Positions 33,414-42,414 of a stretch of 42,414 nucleotides of DNA are shown piece after piece (position 1 is the stretch's first letter; the number at the start of each line of letters is the position of its first letter). Location: NCBI RefSeq assembly GCF_007785815.1, contig NZ_VNIM01000029.1:1-42414 (forward strand), read 5' to 3'. The notes under the pieces were generated by a model that ran no database searches, was not told the DNA's origin, and saw nothing but the letters and a program-made list of their open reading frames with translations. The stretch is from Alterirhizorhabdus solaris. GTDB taxonomy: Bacteria; Pseudomonadota; Alphaproteobacteria; Sphingomonadales; Sphingomonadaceae. The position numbers and the translations under genes are program-made.

Positions 33414-33429
33414 CCCGTAGGGGTCACCA
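33414..33429 (+). repeat. Attachment-site core, copy 3 (att3)
   Basis: This is the third exact copy of cccgtaggggtcacca, in the same orientation as those at 3004 and 13793. It is taken as the right end of element B. No integrase lies within 9 kb to its right, so it probably marks the last junction with older chromosomal DNA. Confidence 0.75.
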
Positions 33430-33430
33430 A

Positions 33431-33450
33431 CCTCGCGCCAGGCCGCGAGG
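33431..33450. repeat. Hairpin next to att3
   Basis: The arms cctcgcg and cgcgagg surround a six-base loop, one base after the attachment core. It may be part of a recombination site, or the old terminator of the tRNA gene carried to the right end by successive integrations. Confidence 0.45.
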
Positions 33451-33529
33451 GAACGTCGGAAAGCGCGAATGGACACAGTCGCTTGATCGACCCCACACCG
33501 GCGATCGCAACCTCCTTCATCGGCTATTT

Positions 33530-34546
33530 TTATTTCATCGTCAGGTTTCTCTCGCGGGCGGCAAACCAGTCGACGGTGTCTTCGATGGTTTCGCGCAGCG
33601 GTCGCGGCGTCCATCCCAGGTCGCGACGTGCCTTGGCGTTGTCGAGCGCGCGGAACACGTTGGACAGATAGATCGCATCGGTGGTGAGGAGGCTGTCCCG
33701 GCGACCGAGCAGCCTTGCCCAGCGCTCCGCGACCCAGGCGATTGCATAGGCGAGGCGATACGACATGAACCGTGGCATCGGCACCCCCCGCCGCGCCACG
33801 GCCGGCGCATAGAAGTCGCGAGCACCGACAAAATCACCGGCGATGATGTAGCGTTCGCCGATATGTCCAAGCGCCTCCGCCGCCAAGGCGGCCTCGGCGA
33901 CGTCGCGGATATCGACCACCGGCTGCGCGACATCCACCGCCACCTTCTGCTGCCCGCTGGCGACGCGCCACAAGGAGCCGTTATGTGGAGTCGGCTGATA
34001 ATCCTGCGGACCGTAGGTGTTGGCGACGCACAGCGCGATCCCGGGCAGGCCACGCTCACGGCAGCAGGCCAGGAAACGCGTCTCCGCCTCGAGACGTGCG
34101 CGGATATAGGGAGGTGCGCGGTCATGCCAGTTGAACGGCACGTCCTCGGTCACCGGCCGATCGGGATCGATTCCCAGGGTGCCCATGCTGCTGGTGAATA
34201 CGAAGCGCCGGACGCCACAGGCCAACGCGGCGTTCATCGCGTTGACCAGTCCCTCGACATTGTTGCGTACGATCGGCGTCTGATCGGTCAACCAGAAGCG
34301 CGGATCGACGACGCTGTAGAAGACGGTGTCACACCCCTCCATCGCGGCATGCAGCGAGGCGGGATCGAGTACGTCGCCTGTGACGATCTCGATCGGCAGG
34401 CCTTCCAGCGCCTCGCGATTGCTCGATGCGCGCAGCAGCACGCGAACCCGGCGACCGCGCTCGACCAGCAATCGCGTGATGTGGCTGCCGACAAATCCGC
34501 TGGCACCAGCGACCAGAACCGGCTTGTCCGGTACGGTCTCAATCAT
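33530..34546 (-). CDS. NAD(P)-dependent epimerase / 3-beta-HSD-like SDR
   Basis: The 338-aa extended short-chain dehydrogenase has the Rossmann motif VAGASGFVGSHI (G-x-x-G-x-x-G), a D-V-L-D at the end of the second strand (GDVLDPASLH), VFTSSMGTLG with the catalytic Ser region, and PPYIRARLEAE where the active-site Tyr-x3-Lys would be. The Lys is replaced by Arg (Y-I-R-A-R), unusual for an active dehydrogenase. The best match in style is the 3-beta-hydroxysteroid dehydrogenase/dihydroflavonol-reductase group. It is monocistronic here, leftwards, with TetR and TonB-receptor genes upstream. The unusual residue leaves activity in doubt. Confidence 0.88.
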   Translation of the reverse strand: MIETVPDKPVLVAGASGFVGSHITRLLVERGRRVRVLLRASSNREALEGLPIEIVTGDVLDPASLHAAMEGCDTVFYSVVDPRFWLTDQTPIVRNNVEGLVNAMNAALACGVRRFVFTSSMGTLGIDPDRPVTEDVPFNWHDRAPPYIRARLEAETRFLACCRERGLPGIALCVANTYGPQDYQPTPHNGSLWRVASGQQKVAVDVAQPVVDIRDVAEAALAAEALGHIGERYIIAGDFVGARDFYAPAVARRGVPMPRFMSYRLAYAIAWVAERWARLLGRRDSLLTTDAIYLSNVFRALDNAKARRDLGWTPRPLRETIEDTVDWFAARERNLTMK

Positions 34547-34667
34547 TTCGGTGTGCCAGATCGACAGGTCACGACACGCCTCCCCACCCGGCCGGCTATG
34601 CCGACCATTCTACCGTTATGTACTCATTCGTGGACATCATGGCGCGGCGTGTCAACGCCGCCGTCCC

Positions 34668-35237
34668 TCACTGGTCGACAATCGCCTGCGTCGCTTTCGC
34701 CAGCCAGTCGAACGTCTGTGCCTCGAATTCATGAACCGGCTTCGTCGGAAGGATCTCCCGCACTGTCATGAAGCCCATCCACAGGAGGTTGAGTTGCCCG
34801 GCCCGCGCCATGGCATCGGGCGGGCCCAGCCACTCCGCCAACGGCAGGATGACGCGTTCGTGCACCAGATCCGAGCACAGCATCCGCGCGGCGGGATCGG
34901 CGGTTGCCAGCACCATCATCGAAACCGGATTGTCGATCGTTTCCGCCAGCCGCAACTGGGCGACGACGCGTTCGCCAAGCCCTGCACGATCACTGTCGAG
35001 AATGTCGTCCATGTGAAGATATTCCTCGATCGCGGCGCGCAGCAGCCCCTCCTTCGAGCCGAAGTATCGCCGTACCAGCGCCGAGTTCACCCCTGCCTCG
35101 GCCGCTATCTCGCGTACGCCGGTCGTCGTGTATCCTTTCGCCGCAAACAGTCGTTGAGCGGCCCGAAGGATCGCCTCGGTCGTCATGGCGGAATTGCGGG
35201 GTCGGCTGGTCGGCGTCTCGCCTGATTTTTCCTTCAT
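34668..35237 (-). CDS. TetR-family transcriptional regulator
   Basis: The 189-aa protein has the TetR DNA-binding domain in the first 65 residues: ILRAAQRLFAAKGYTTTGVR, EIAAEAGVNSALVRRYFGSK, EGLLRAAIEEYL. The rest is the variable helical ligand-binding and dimer domain. It is divergent from the TonB-dependent receptor at 35507, with a 269-bp gap containing a perfect inverted repeat (35361/35417). It therefore probably represses the receptor and perhaps the epimerase, being released by a small inducer. The ATG at 35237 is used; an ATG at 35186 is also possible. Confidence 0.9.
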   Translation of the reverse strand: MKEKSGETPTSRPRNSAMTTEAILRAAQRLFAAKGYTTTGVREIAAEAGVNSALVRRYFGSKEGLLRAAIEEYLHMDDILDSDRAGLGERVVAQLRLAETIDNPVSMMVLATADPAARMLCSDLVHERVILPLAEWLGPPDAMARAGQLNLLWMGFMTVREILPTKPVHEFEAQTFDWLAKATQAIVDQ

Positions 35238-35360
35238 GCGCCTTGCCGTAGATCGGTCGGGCTGTTACGTCCAACCGTACACAGTCGTAGACCGGCGAGT
35301 TGGGGGACATAGCGCTTCTTCGATCCGTGGGCGGGTCAGGCCTCGTCCGGGGTGCTTCAG

Positions 35361-35427
35361 CCGTAGTTTCGGACGGGGAGCGTCAGTCGAACACGTCGTT
35401 ACGGGTTGACCCGATACGAAACTACGG
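35361..35427. promoter_or_regulatory. Inverted repeat upstream of TonB receptor 2
   Basis: ccgtagtttcg at 35361-35371 and its exact complement cgaaactacgg at 35417-35427 form an 11-bp inverted repeat with a 45-bp spacer, between the divergent TetR and TonB-receptor genes. It could be two half-sites for a looping repressor or a stem in the receptor leader RNA. Confidence 0.5.
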
Positions 35428-35506
35428 ATGCGGCCTGTGTCAGGCAGCGAAACATGAAATGACAACGACCGACCGATAAAAGGGTCGGCGGTTTGGGGGG
35501 GGGATC

Positions 35507-38059
<2,553 letters not shown>

Positions 38060-38142
38060 TCCTCGCGGCCTCACCGGGGAGGACGCCGATCTCATGCGAC
38101 CTCCCCGATGACCGCTCACGACTTTCCGGTAAGGAGATACGG

Positions 38143-38565
38143 GTGTCAGCAGAGCGCATCGCCGACAGGATCGCGATCGGTGAGGTCAAGGCACGTTACT
38201 GCCGCCTGCTCGATACCAAGCAGTGGGAGCAGTGGGCTGCGTTGTTCACCGACGATCTGGTGCTCGACACCTCGCAAGCCGGCGGTCCGGCACCGATCGA
38301 GGGCCGTGGGGCGGCGGTCGCCTCCGTCCGTCAGTTTCTCGAAACCGCCAGGACCGCTCATCAGATCCACGCGCCCGAGATCCGGTTCGACGGCGCCGAC
38401 CGGGCAGAGGCGATTTTCGCCATGCAGGATCGCGTGATCTTCGAAGGCGGCCCGAGCCTTACCGGCTACGGCCATTATACGGAAACCTATGTGAGGAGCG
38501 AGGACGGCTGGAAGATCGCTCGCACCAGGCTCACACGGCTGGTCCTCGACATAGGCGCCTCGTAA
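38143..38565 (+). CDS. SnoaL-like (NTF2-fold) protein
   Basis: The 140-aa protein starts at GTG 38143, with aaggag six bases upstream. It has the NTF2/SnoaL pattern: RIADRIAIGEVKARYCRLLD, TKQWEQWAALFTDDLVLDT (Trp and the FTDD segment of the pocket), HQIHAPEIRFDGADRAEAIF, YTETYVRSEDGWKIARTRLT. Members include the dehydratase/isomerase-type BaiE-like enzymes and cyclases, so it could act on a cyclic ligand imported by the TonB receptor 83 bp upstream. A Tyr and His in the pocket (RYC, HQIHAP) could be catalytic. The longer in-frame reading upstream crosses the receptor's stop and was rejected. Confidence 0.85.
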   Translation: MSAERIADRIAIGEVKARYCRLLDTKQWEQWAALFTDDLVLDTSQAGGPAPIEGRGAAVASVRQFLETARTAHQIHAPEIRFDGADRAEAIFAMQDRVIFEGGPSLTGYGHYTETYVRSEDGWKIARTRLTRLVLDIGAS

Positions 38566-38649
38566 CCAGCGAATTCATTCGAACCGCTGGGACTATGCCT
38601 ATACCGGCGGGAACGCCGAAGGCGGGCTGACCGACCTACCGGCAAGGGC

Positions 38650-39045
38650 GTCGGCATTATCGGCACGGCGGCGGCAACGGCGGTCCAGGCGATCCCAGAC
38701 GATGGAGAGCATCGGGGATAGCGGCGCGGATGCCGTTCGGGCGGACGCCGTCGATCCGGTCACGGTCGGCCTGCGGCGTGGCCGGCAGCGGCGTGTCGTA
38801 GCCGCGATAGACGACCCTTCTCGACCACCTTGCCCGGCGCCGCGACGAAGGGATACATGCCGATCGCACCTTCCTGCGACACGAGCGTCAGGCCGATCCC
38901 GCAAGCCAGTCGGCGGCACGAGACGCCTGCCGACTCGTCCGGCAGGACCGCGCCGCCCCGAAATCAGCATGCCTCGAACACCATGGCGCGGGCGTCCCGG
39001 GTCAGGTCTGCCGATCGCCGCGTCGTGTCGCCTGTCGACATGATA
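38650..39045 (-). pseudogene. Decayed gene, unidentified
   Basis: The minus strand retains protein-like sequence split over two frames. One frame reads ARAMVFEA, stop, then FRGGAVLPDESAGVSCRRL, TLVSQEGAIGMYPFVAAPGK and VVEKG. After about one base of shift the other continues VVYRGYDTPLPATPQADRDR, IDGVRPNGIRAAIPDALHRL. An in-frame stop plus a frameshift mark it as broken. I recognise no family. It sits between the SnoaL-like gene and DUF3999, in a 497-bp stretch with no intact gene. Confidence 0.4.
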
Positions 39046-39062
39046 CCGAGGCGCCCCGCCGC

Positions 39063-40421
39063 TTACGCCGCGCGCGGACGCTGACGCATCAGCCACCACA
39101 CCATCGCACCGAGCAACGCGGTGCCCGCCAGCAGCACCGCCCACAGCACCATGCCGCGACGCGCGGCGGTCGCGTCCGGCGCCGCCGCCGCCACGACCGG
39201 GTCGGCGGCGGGCGCCGTCGTCGCGGCGGGGAGTGCGGCATCGGCGGCCGGGCCATAGCCGGGCACGAGGCTGGCGGCCGGCAGCCAGACAGGCGGCGCA
39301 TCCCGCCGCCCCGCCGCCAGCACGAATGGCGGCGTACTGCTGGCAAGAAAGATCAGCCGCACCGGATCGAACCGCACCGCTACTTCCGGCGTGGCGGCGA
39401 AACCGGCGCTGTTGGCGTCCGTCTCGATCCGCAGCGTGCGGAAACGGGCGCCGTGCAGGTCGAACGGCGGGTTGAGGCGGGTGCGCCCGCTGTTCGTCAG
39501 GCGGAACACCGGGCCGGCGGCGAGCGGCACCCACGCCTGATCGCGCGCGTCGCGGCCGAGGATGCGGACGGGCACGACGCTGTCGCCGCCTGTCGGCACC
39601 CCCTCCAGCGCGGCGACCGGGGTGGCGAACGGCAAGGCGAACTCGATCGCCTTGCCGCCGGCCGATGCGGGCAGGCCGATCACGGCGCGCTGCCTCGCCA
39701 CCGCCTCGCCCGCCACCATCGCCAGCCGCGCCCCCCGCACCACCACCGGCGATACGAGCCGCGAGGCCGCCTGCCACGTGACCCGCAGATACCGGCCGTG
39801 CAGACCCATGGCCGCAAAAGCGATCGCCTCGGGCGCCGCCGCCGCATCGGCGCGATAGAGCGTCTTGCAGGCCACCGGCTGCCAATCCTGCAAGTCGTCG
39901 CTCGCCTCGATCGTGAAGGTGACGGGCTGGGCGACCGGCACCTCGGCATCGAGTGTCAGCGCATCGACCGGTCCGGCGAGGCGGCGCGTATCGAACAGGA
40001 CACCCAGCACCACCGTGCCCGCGCCCGCGCCCGCCCGCGGCGTGCCGTCGACGCGCACCACGCTGGCACGCTGGCCCTCGTCGATCCGCAGCGACACGCC
40101 CGTCACCGCCAGCGTGCCGGCCGCACCCAGTATCGGCAGCGCGGGCAGCGTCATCATGCGGTGGCGTGGCCCGGCGGGGGCGGTGGAAAGCGCGATCGGC
40201 ACCGCCTGCCCGCGCCCGTCGAAGATACGCAGATCGGCCAGCCCGGCCCGCTGCGAGGCGACCAGCGCGCGCGTCGGCACCGCCAGTTGCTGCAACGAGC
40301 CACCGGGCGCGGGGGTGACGGGGATGCGCACGGCATAGGCCTCGGGCCGATCCGCTTCGGCAGCGCCGGCCGGGGCCGAAAGCAGCAGCGCCGCCGCCAA
40401 TACCGCGATCGATCGGATCAT
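39063..40421 (-). CDS. DUF3999 family exported protein
   Basis: The 452-aa protein starts at ATG 40421 (MIRSIAVLAAALLLSAPAGA, a signal peptide). A large periplasmic beta-rich region contains jelly-roll-like segments (FTIEASDDLQDWQPV, GLHGRYLRVTWQ, FRTLRIETDANSAGF), then a Pro/Ala linker and a single C-terminal membrane helix (MVLWAVLLAGTALLGAMVWW) followed by a basic cytoplasmic end. This matches DUF3999, which regularly sits next to DUF2339. Its ATG overlaps the DUF2339 stop (ATGA), so the two are co-translated and probably form an envelope complex of unknown function. Frames extending upstream of 40421 or in other phases are antisense to DUF2339. Confidence 0.9.
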   Translation of the reverse strand: MIRSIAVLAAALLLSAPAGAAEADRPEAYAVRIPVTPAPGGSLQQLAVPTRALVASQRAGLADLRIFDGRGQAVPIALSTAPAGPRHRMMTLPALPILGAAGTLAVTGVSLRIDEGQRASVVRVDGTPRAGAGAGTVVLGVLFDTRRLAGPVDALTLDAEVPVAQPVTFTIEASDDLQDWQPVACKTLYRADAAAAPEAIAFAAMGLHGRYLRVTWQAASRLVSPVVVRGARLAMVAGEAVARQRAVIGLPASAGGKAIEFALPFATPVAALEGVPTGGDSVVPVRILGRDARDQAWVPLAAGPVFRLTNSGRTRLNPPFDLHGARFRTLRIETDANSAGFAATPEVAVRFDPVRLIFLASSTPPFVLAAGRRDAPPVWLPAASLVPGYGPAADAALPAATTAPAADPVVAAAAPDATAARRGMVLWAVLLAGTALLGAMVWWLMRQRPRAA

Positions 40422-42414
40422 GCCCGCCCCTCCCTTGCCGGCGCATCGGCGGCCTTCGGCGGCAGCGGCGCGAAATAGCCGACCACCAGCATCAATATGC
40501 CGACCACGATGAAGGTGACGATCCGCGCCGCGCCATCGGCGTTCGACAGATCGACCAGCAGCAGTTTCGCCACCACCACGCCGAGCAGCCCTGCGCCCGC
40601 CAACCACATCGTCCGCTGCCCGCGCCGGTGCGCCGTCAGCGTCAGCGCCAGCGCCAGCAGCGTCCACAGGATCGACAGGCCGGTCTGCACCACGAAGCTG
40701 CCCATCAACGCCGGCCCGCTCCACGCCACGCCGAGCAGGTGATGCGCGATCCGCAGCCACACCGTGTTCACCACCACGAAGGCGAGCGCCGCCAGCGCGA
40801 TCAACGGCGGCGGCCCGTCGAGCAGGGCCGCGCCCGGCGGACGGGGCGAAGCGGCGACGACGGTGCGCTGCCACAATGCCAGCACCGCGATGGCGAGCGC
40901 CAGCGACAGATCGACCGGGTTGAGCAGCGGCACATAGGGCAGCGGATCGGTGCGCCCCTCGGCGAACAGCGCGGTGCCCGCCGCGCCGACATAGACGAGG
41001 GCGGCGATCGGCACGGCGGCGGACCAGAGGTACTCCTCGCGGTGGGTGGCCAGCGGCCACCGGCGCCCCGCGCCCCGCCCCGCCCACAGCGCCAGCCCCA
41101 GCAGCGCGGCGATCGCGCCGACGAGGAAGGTCACGCCCGCCCATGACGTGTGCCACAGATCGGCGCGGTCGATGGCGAACCACAGGCAGTCGGTCACCAT
41201 CGCCGCCACCAGCCACGCGCTGCCCACATGCACCGCGCGTTGCAGGCCGAGAGCCGGATCGCCCGCCGGCGTGTCCCGGTCATTCAGATAGAGCAGGCGA
41301 TAGTGCAGCGCCGTGCCTGCCAGCCAGAAAAGCCAGTTGGGCGTCACGAGGATGAAGCTGCCCGCCCCGCTTCGCCCGAGCAGCGCAAGCACCAGCGCCA
41401 CCAAAGTCACCCGCCCCGGCCATGTCGCCACCGCCCATGCGCGTCGCCGGCCGATCCATGCCGAAACGGCGGCGCTGGCGACGAACGCGAGCATCGCCGC
41501 CGGACCGCGCAGATCCCACGGCACCACCGGCACCAGCGCCTCGCCCGCGACACGCGGGGGCAGCAACCGGCCGATCTCCAGCAGGCAGGCGATGCACCAC
41601 AGCAGGAAGGCGTACAGGAACATCGGCTGCGGCAGGGCGCGCTCGATCCCGGCATAGCCCTTGGCCCAGCGCGACTCGCCCTCCGCCAGCGGCCCGCGCA
41701 GCCACCACGCGATGGCGAAGGCCGGCAACGCCAGCAGCAGCGCGCCCAGCGTGTTCGGGTTGAGCAGCGGCAGCGCCGAGACGTTGTTTCGCACGGCGGC
41801 AAGGAAGACGAGCGCCCCCGCCGCCTGCAACGCCAGCCCGAACGCGCGCGGCAGCCAGCGCGCCTGCCGCATCCCCAGCCAGAAGGCGCCCGCCCCCTCC
41901 AGCGCCCACACCGAGGCCGTCCAGCGGACGCCCAGCGCCAGCGGCACCGCCAGCGTGACGAAGCCGACCGCGACCGCGATCAGACCGTCGCCCAGCACGC
42001 GATTGTCGCCGCGCCCGCGTCGGATCACGAACAGCGCCAGCCCGAGATACAGCGCGCCGAGTCCCAGCGCGGAAAAGGCGCTGCCGAGCGGCAGATCGCG
42101 CACCAGCCCGGCCTGCAACCCGAAGCCGGCCAGCGCCGGGCCGAACAGCAGGGTGCCGTCCACCACGTTCCCCATCCGCCCCGGCCGGTTGCGCGCGTGC
42201 AGGATTCCGGCGACCACGTAGATGAGCACGAACAGGATCAGGAAGAATTGCGAGAGGCCGTACAGCGCCGGATCGTACACCAGCACGCCCCACAGCGTGG
42301 CCAGGCCGAAGGTGGCGACGAAGCCGATCAGGTTCACCATCCGCCACGCCCGGCGCCACGCGATCGCCAGCACCGCCAGGTTCAGCACGGTATAATAAGC
42401 GAACAGGCCGATCC
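40418..42414 (-). CDS. DUF2339 family multi-pass membrane protein (partial)
   Basis: The open frame continues to the right edge, so the start lies outside the window; at least 665 residues are visible. It is a long series of hydrophobic helices, 20 or more, separated by short Arg-rich loops (LIGFVATFGLATLWGVLVYD, FFLILFVLIYVVAGILHARN, AGLLGVVVAKLLLVDLSNAD, TFIVVGILMLVVGYFAPLPP). DUF2339 proteins are typically about 900-1000 aa, so roughly a third is missing. They are integral inner-membrane proteins of unknown role. It is coupled to DUF3999 by a four-base overlap. Confidence 0.92.
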   Translation of the reverse strand, partial: IGLFAYYTVLNLAVLAIAWRRAWRMVNLIGFVATFGLATLWGVLVYDPALYGLSQFFLILFVLIYVVAGILHARNRPGRMGNVVDGTLLFGPALAGFGLQAGLVRDLPLGSAFSALGLGALYLGLALFVIRRGRGDNRVLGDGLIAVAVGFVTLAVPLALGVRWTASVWALEGAGAFWLGMRQARWLPRAFGLALQAAGALVFLAAVRNNVSALPLLNPNTLGALLLALPAFAIAWWLRGPLAEGESRWAKGYAGIERALPQPMFLYAFLLWCIACLLEIGRLLPPRVAGEALVPVVPWDLRGPAAMLAFVASAAVSAWIGRRRAWAVATWPGRVTLVALVLALLGRSGAGSFILVTPNWLFWLAGTALHYRLLYLNDRDTPAGDPALGLQRAVHVGSAWLVAAMVTDCLWFAIDRADLWHTSWAGVTFLVGAIAALLGLALWAGRGAGRRWPLATHREEYLWSAAVPIAALVYVGAAGTALFAEGRTDPLPYVPLLNPVDLSLALAIAVLALWQRTVVAASPRPPGAALLDGPPPLIALAALAFVVVNTVWLRIAHHLLGVAWSGPALMGSFVVQTGLSILWTLLALALTLTAHRRGQRTMWLAGAGLLGVVVAKLLLVDLSNADGAARIVTFIVVGILMLVVGYFAPLPPKAADAPAREGRA

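Larger units (their letters stand above)
13793..33429. mobile_element. Integrative element B, catabolic genomic island
   Basis: The segment lies between the second and third copies of the attachment core and has an integrase at its left end reading inward. It contains plasmid-like remnants (inverted-repeat cluster, two plasmid-style genes, a chimeric ORF) and metabolic cargo: sulfatase with its maturation enzyme, TonB-dependent receptor, hydrolase, PNPOx/VOC/DUF1348 operon with a LysR regulator, and amidohydrolase. No conjugation genes are seen. The right border rests only on the 16-bp repeat. Confidence 0.55.
32943..33529. other. Right end of element B, no gene
   Basis: This 587-bp stretch between the amidohydrolase and epimerase genes contains the third attachment core (33414) and a hairpin next to it. 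Short frames here, including a minus-strand one across the attachment site (33180-33614), show no domain and overlap the real epimerase gene. Confidence 0.5.

Noticed and set aside
33180-33614. A 144-aa minus-strand frame spanning the third attachment site
   Set aside because: It overlaps the 3' end of the epimerase gene in another frame, crosses the attachment core and shows no domain.
38599-40446. A 615-aa minus-strand frame overlapping DUF3999
   Set aside because: Its translation is Arg/Gly/Ala-rich low complexity in the phase next to the true DUF3999 frame, a common high-GC artefact.

Overview
The window looks like high-GC alphaproteobacterial DNA, most probably from a sphingomonad (Sphingomonadaceae). 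The clues are two large TonB-dependent receptors of the sphingomonad 'DI(L/V)VTA(R/Q)' type, a DUF2339/DUF3999 pair, and gene families typical of sphingomonad islands. This assignment is inferred from gene content and style; no marker gene is present.

The main architectural feature is a 16-bp sequence, cccgtaggggtcacca, found in three direct copies at 3004, 13793 and 33414. It ends in CCA and can be read as the 3' end of a tRNA (T-stem, acceptor stem, discriminator, CCA). Each copy lies beside, or is bracketed by, a different tyrosine recombinase gene. I read this as a stack of integrative elements in one tRNA 3' end. Element 0 (left edge to 3019) carries integrase 1 and a small HUH-endonuclease-like protein. 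Element A (3004-13808, 10.8 kb) carries integrase 2. Element B (13793-33429, 19.6 kb) carries integrase 3. The tRNA body should lie left of position 1.

Element A resembles a phage satellite. It has an integrase with coupled small genes, a divergent control region with a ribbon-helix-helix regulator, a repeat-rich origin-like region (7290-7605), and a leftward module of primase-helicase, small gene, HNH nuclease, P27-like small terminase and small gene. It has no capsid, portal, tail or large-terminase gene. Two lower-confidence cargo blocks sit in its middle: a zinc-ribbon protein with a 75-aa partner, and a translationally coupled trio of trypsin-like protease, 72-aa protein and a protein with a HEPN-type RNxxxH motif. 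The trio is the best candidate here for an undescribed (possibly anti-phage) system.

Element B is a metabolic island with signs of assembly from plasmid parts: a cluster of inverted repeats, two plasmid-style genes, and a chimeric ORF joined to a truncated flavin-dependent monooxygenase. Its cargo includes a HExxH/peptidoglycan-binding protein with a coupled lipoprotein, a secreted sulfatase with its own exported formylglycine-generating enzyme, a divergent TonB-dependent receptor, an exported alpha/beta hydrolase, a PNPOx/VOC/DUF1348 operon with a LysR regulator, and an exported amidohydrolase. Together these suggest import and periplasmic desulfation and hydrolysis of sulfate esters or related compounds.

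Right of 33429 the DNA looks like ordinary chromosome or older island: an epimerase/3-beta-HSD-like SDR, a TetR regulator divergent from a second TonB-dependent receptor, a SnoaL-like protein, a decayed gene, and the DUF3999/DUF2339 pair, the latter running off the right edge.
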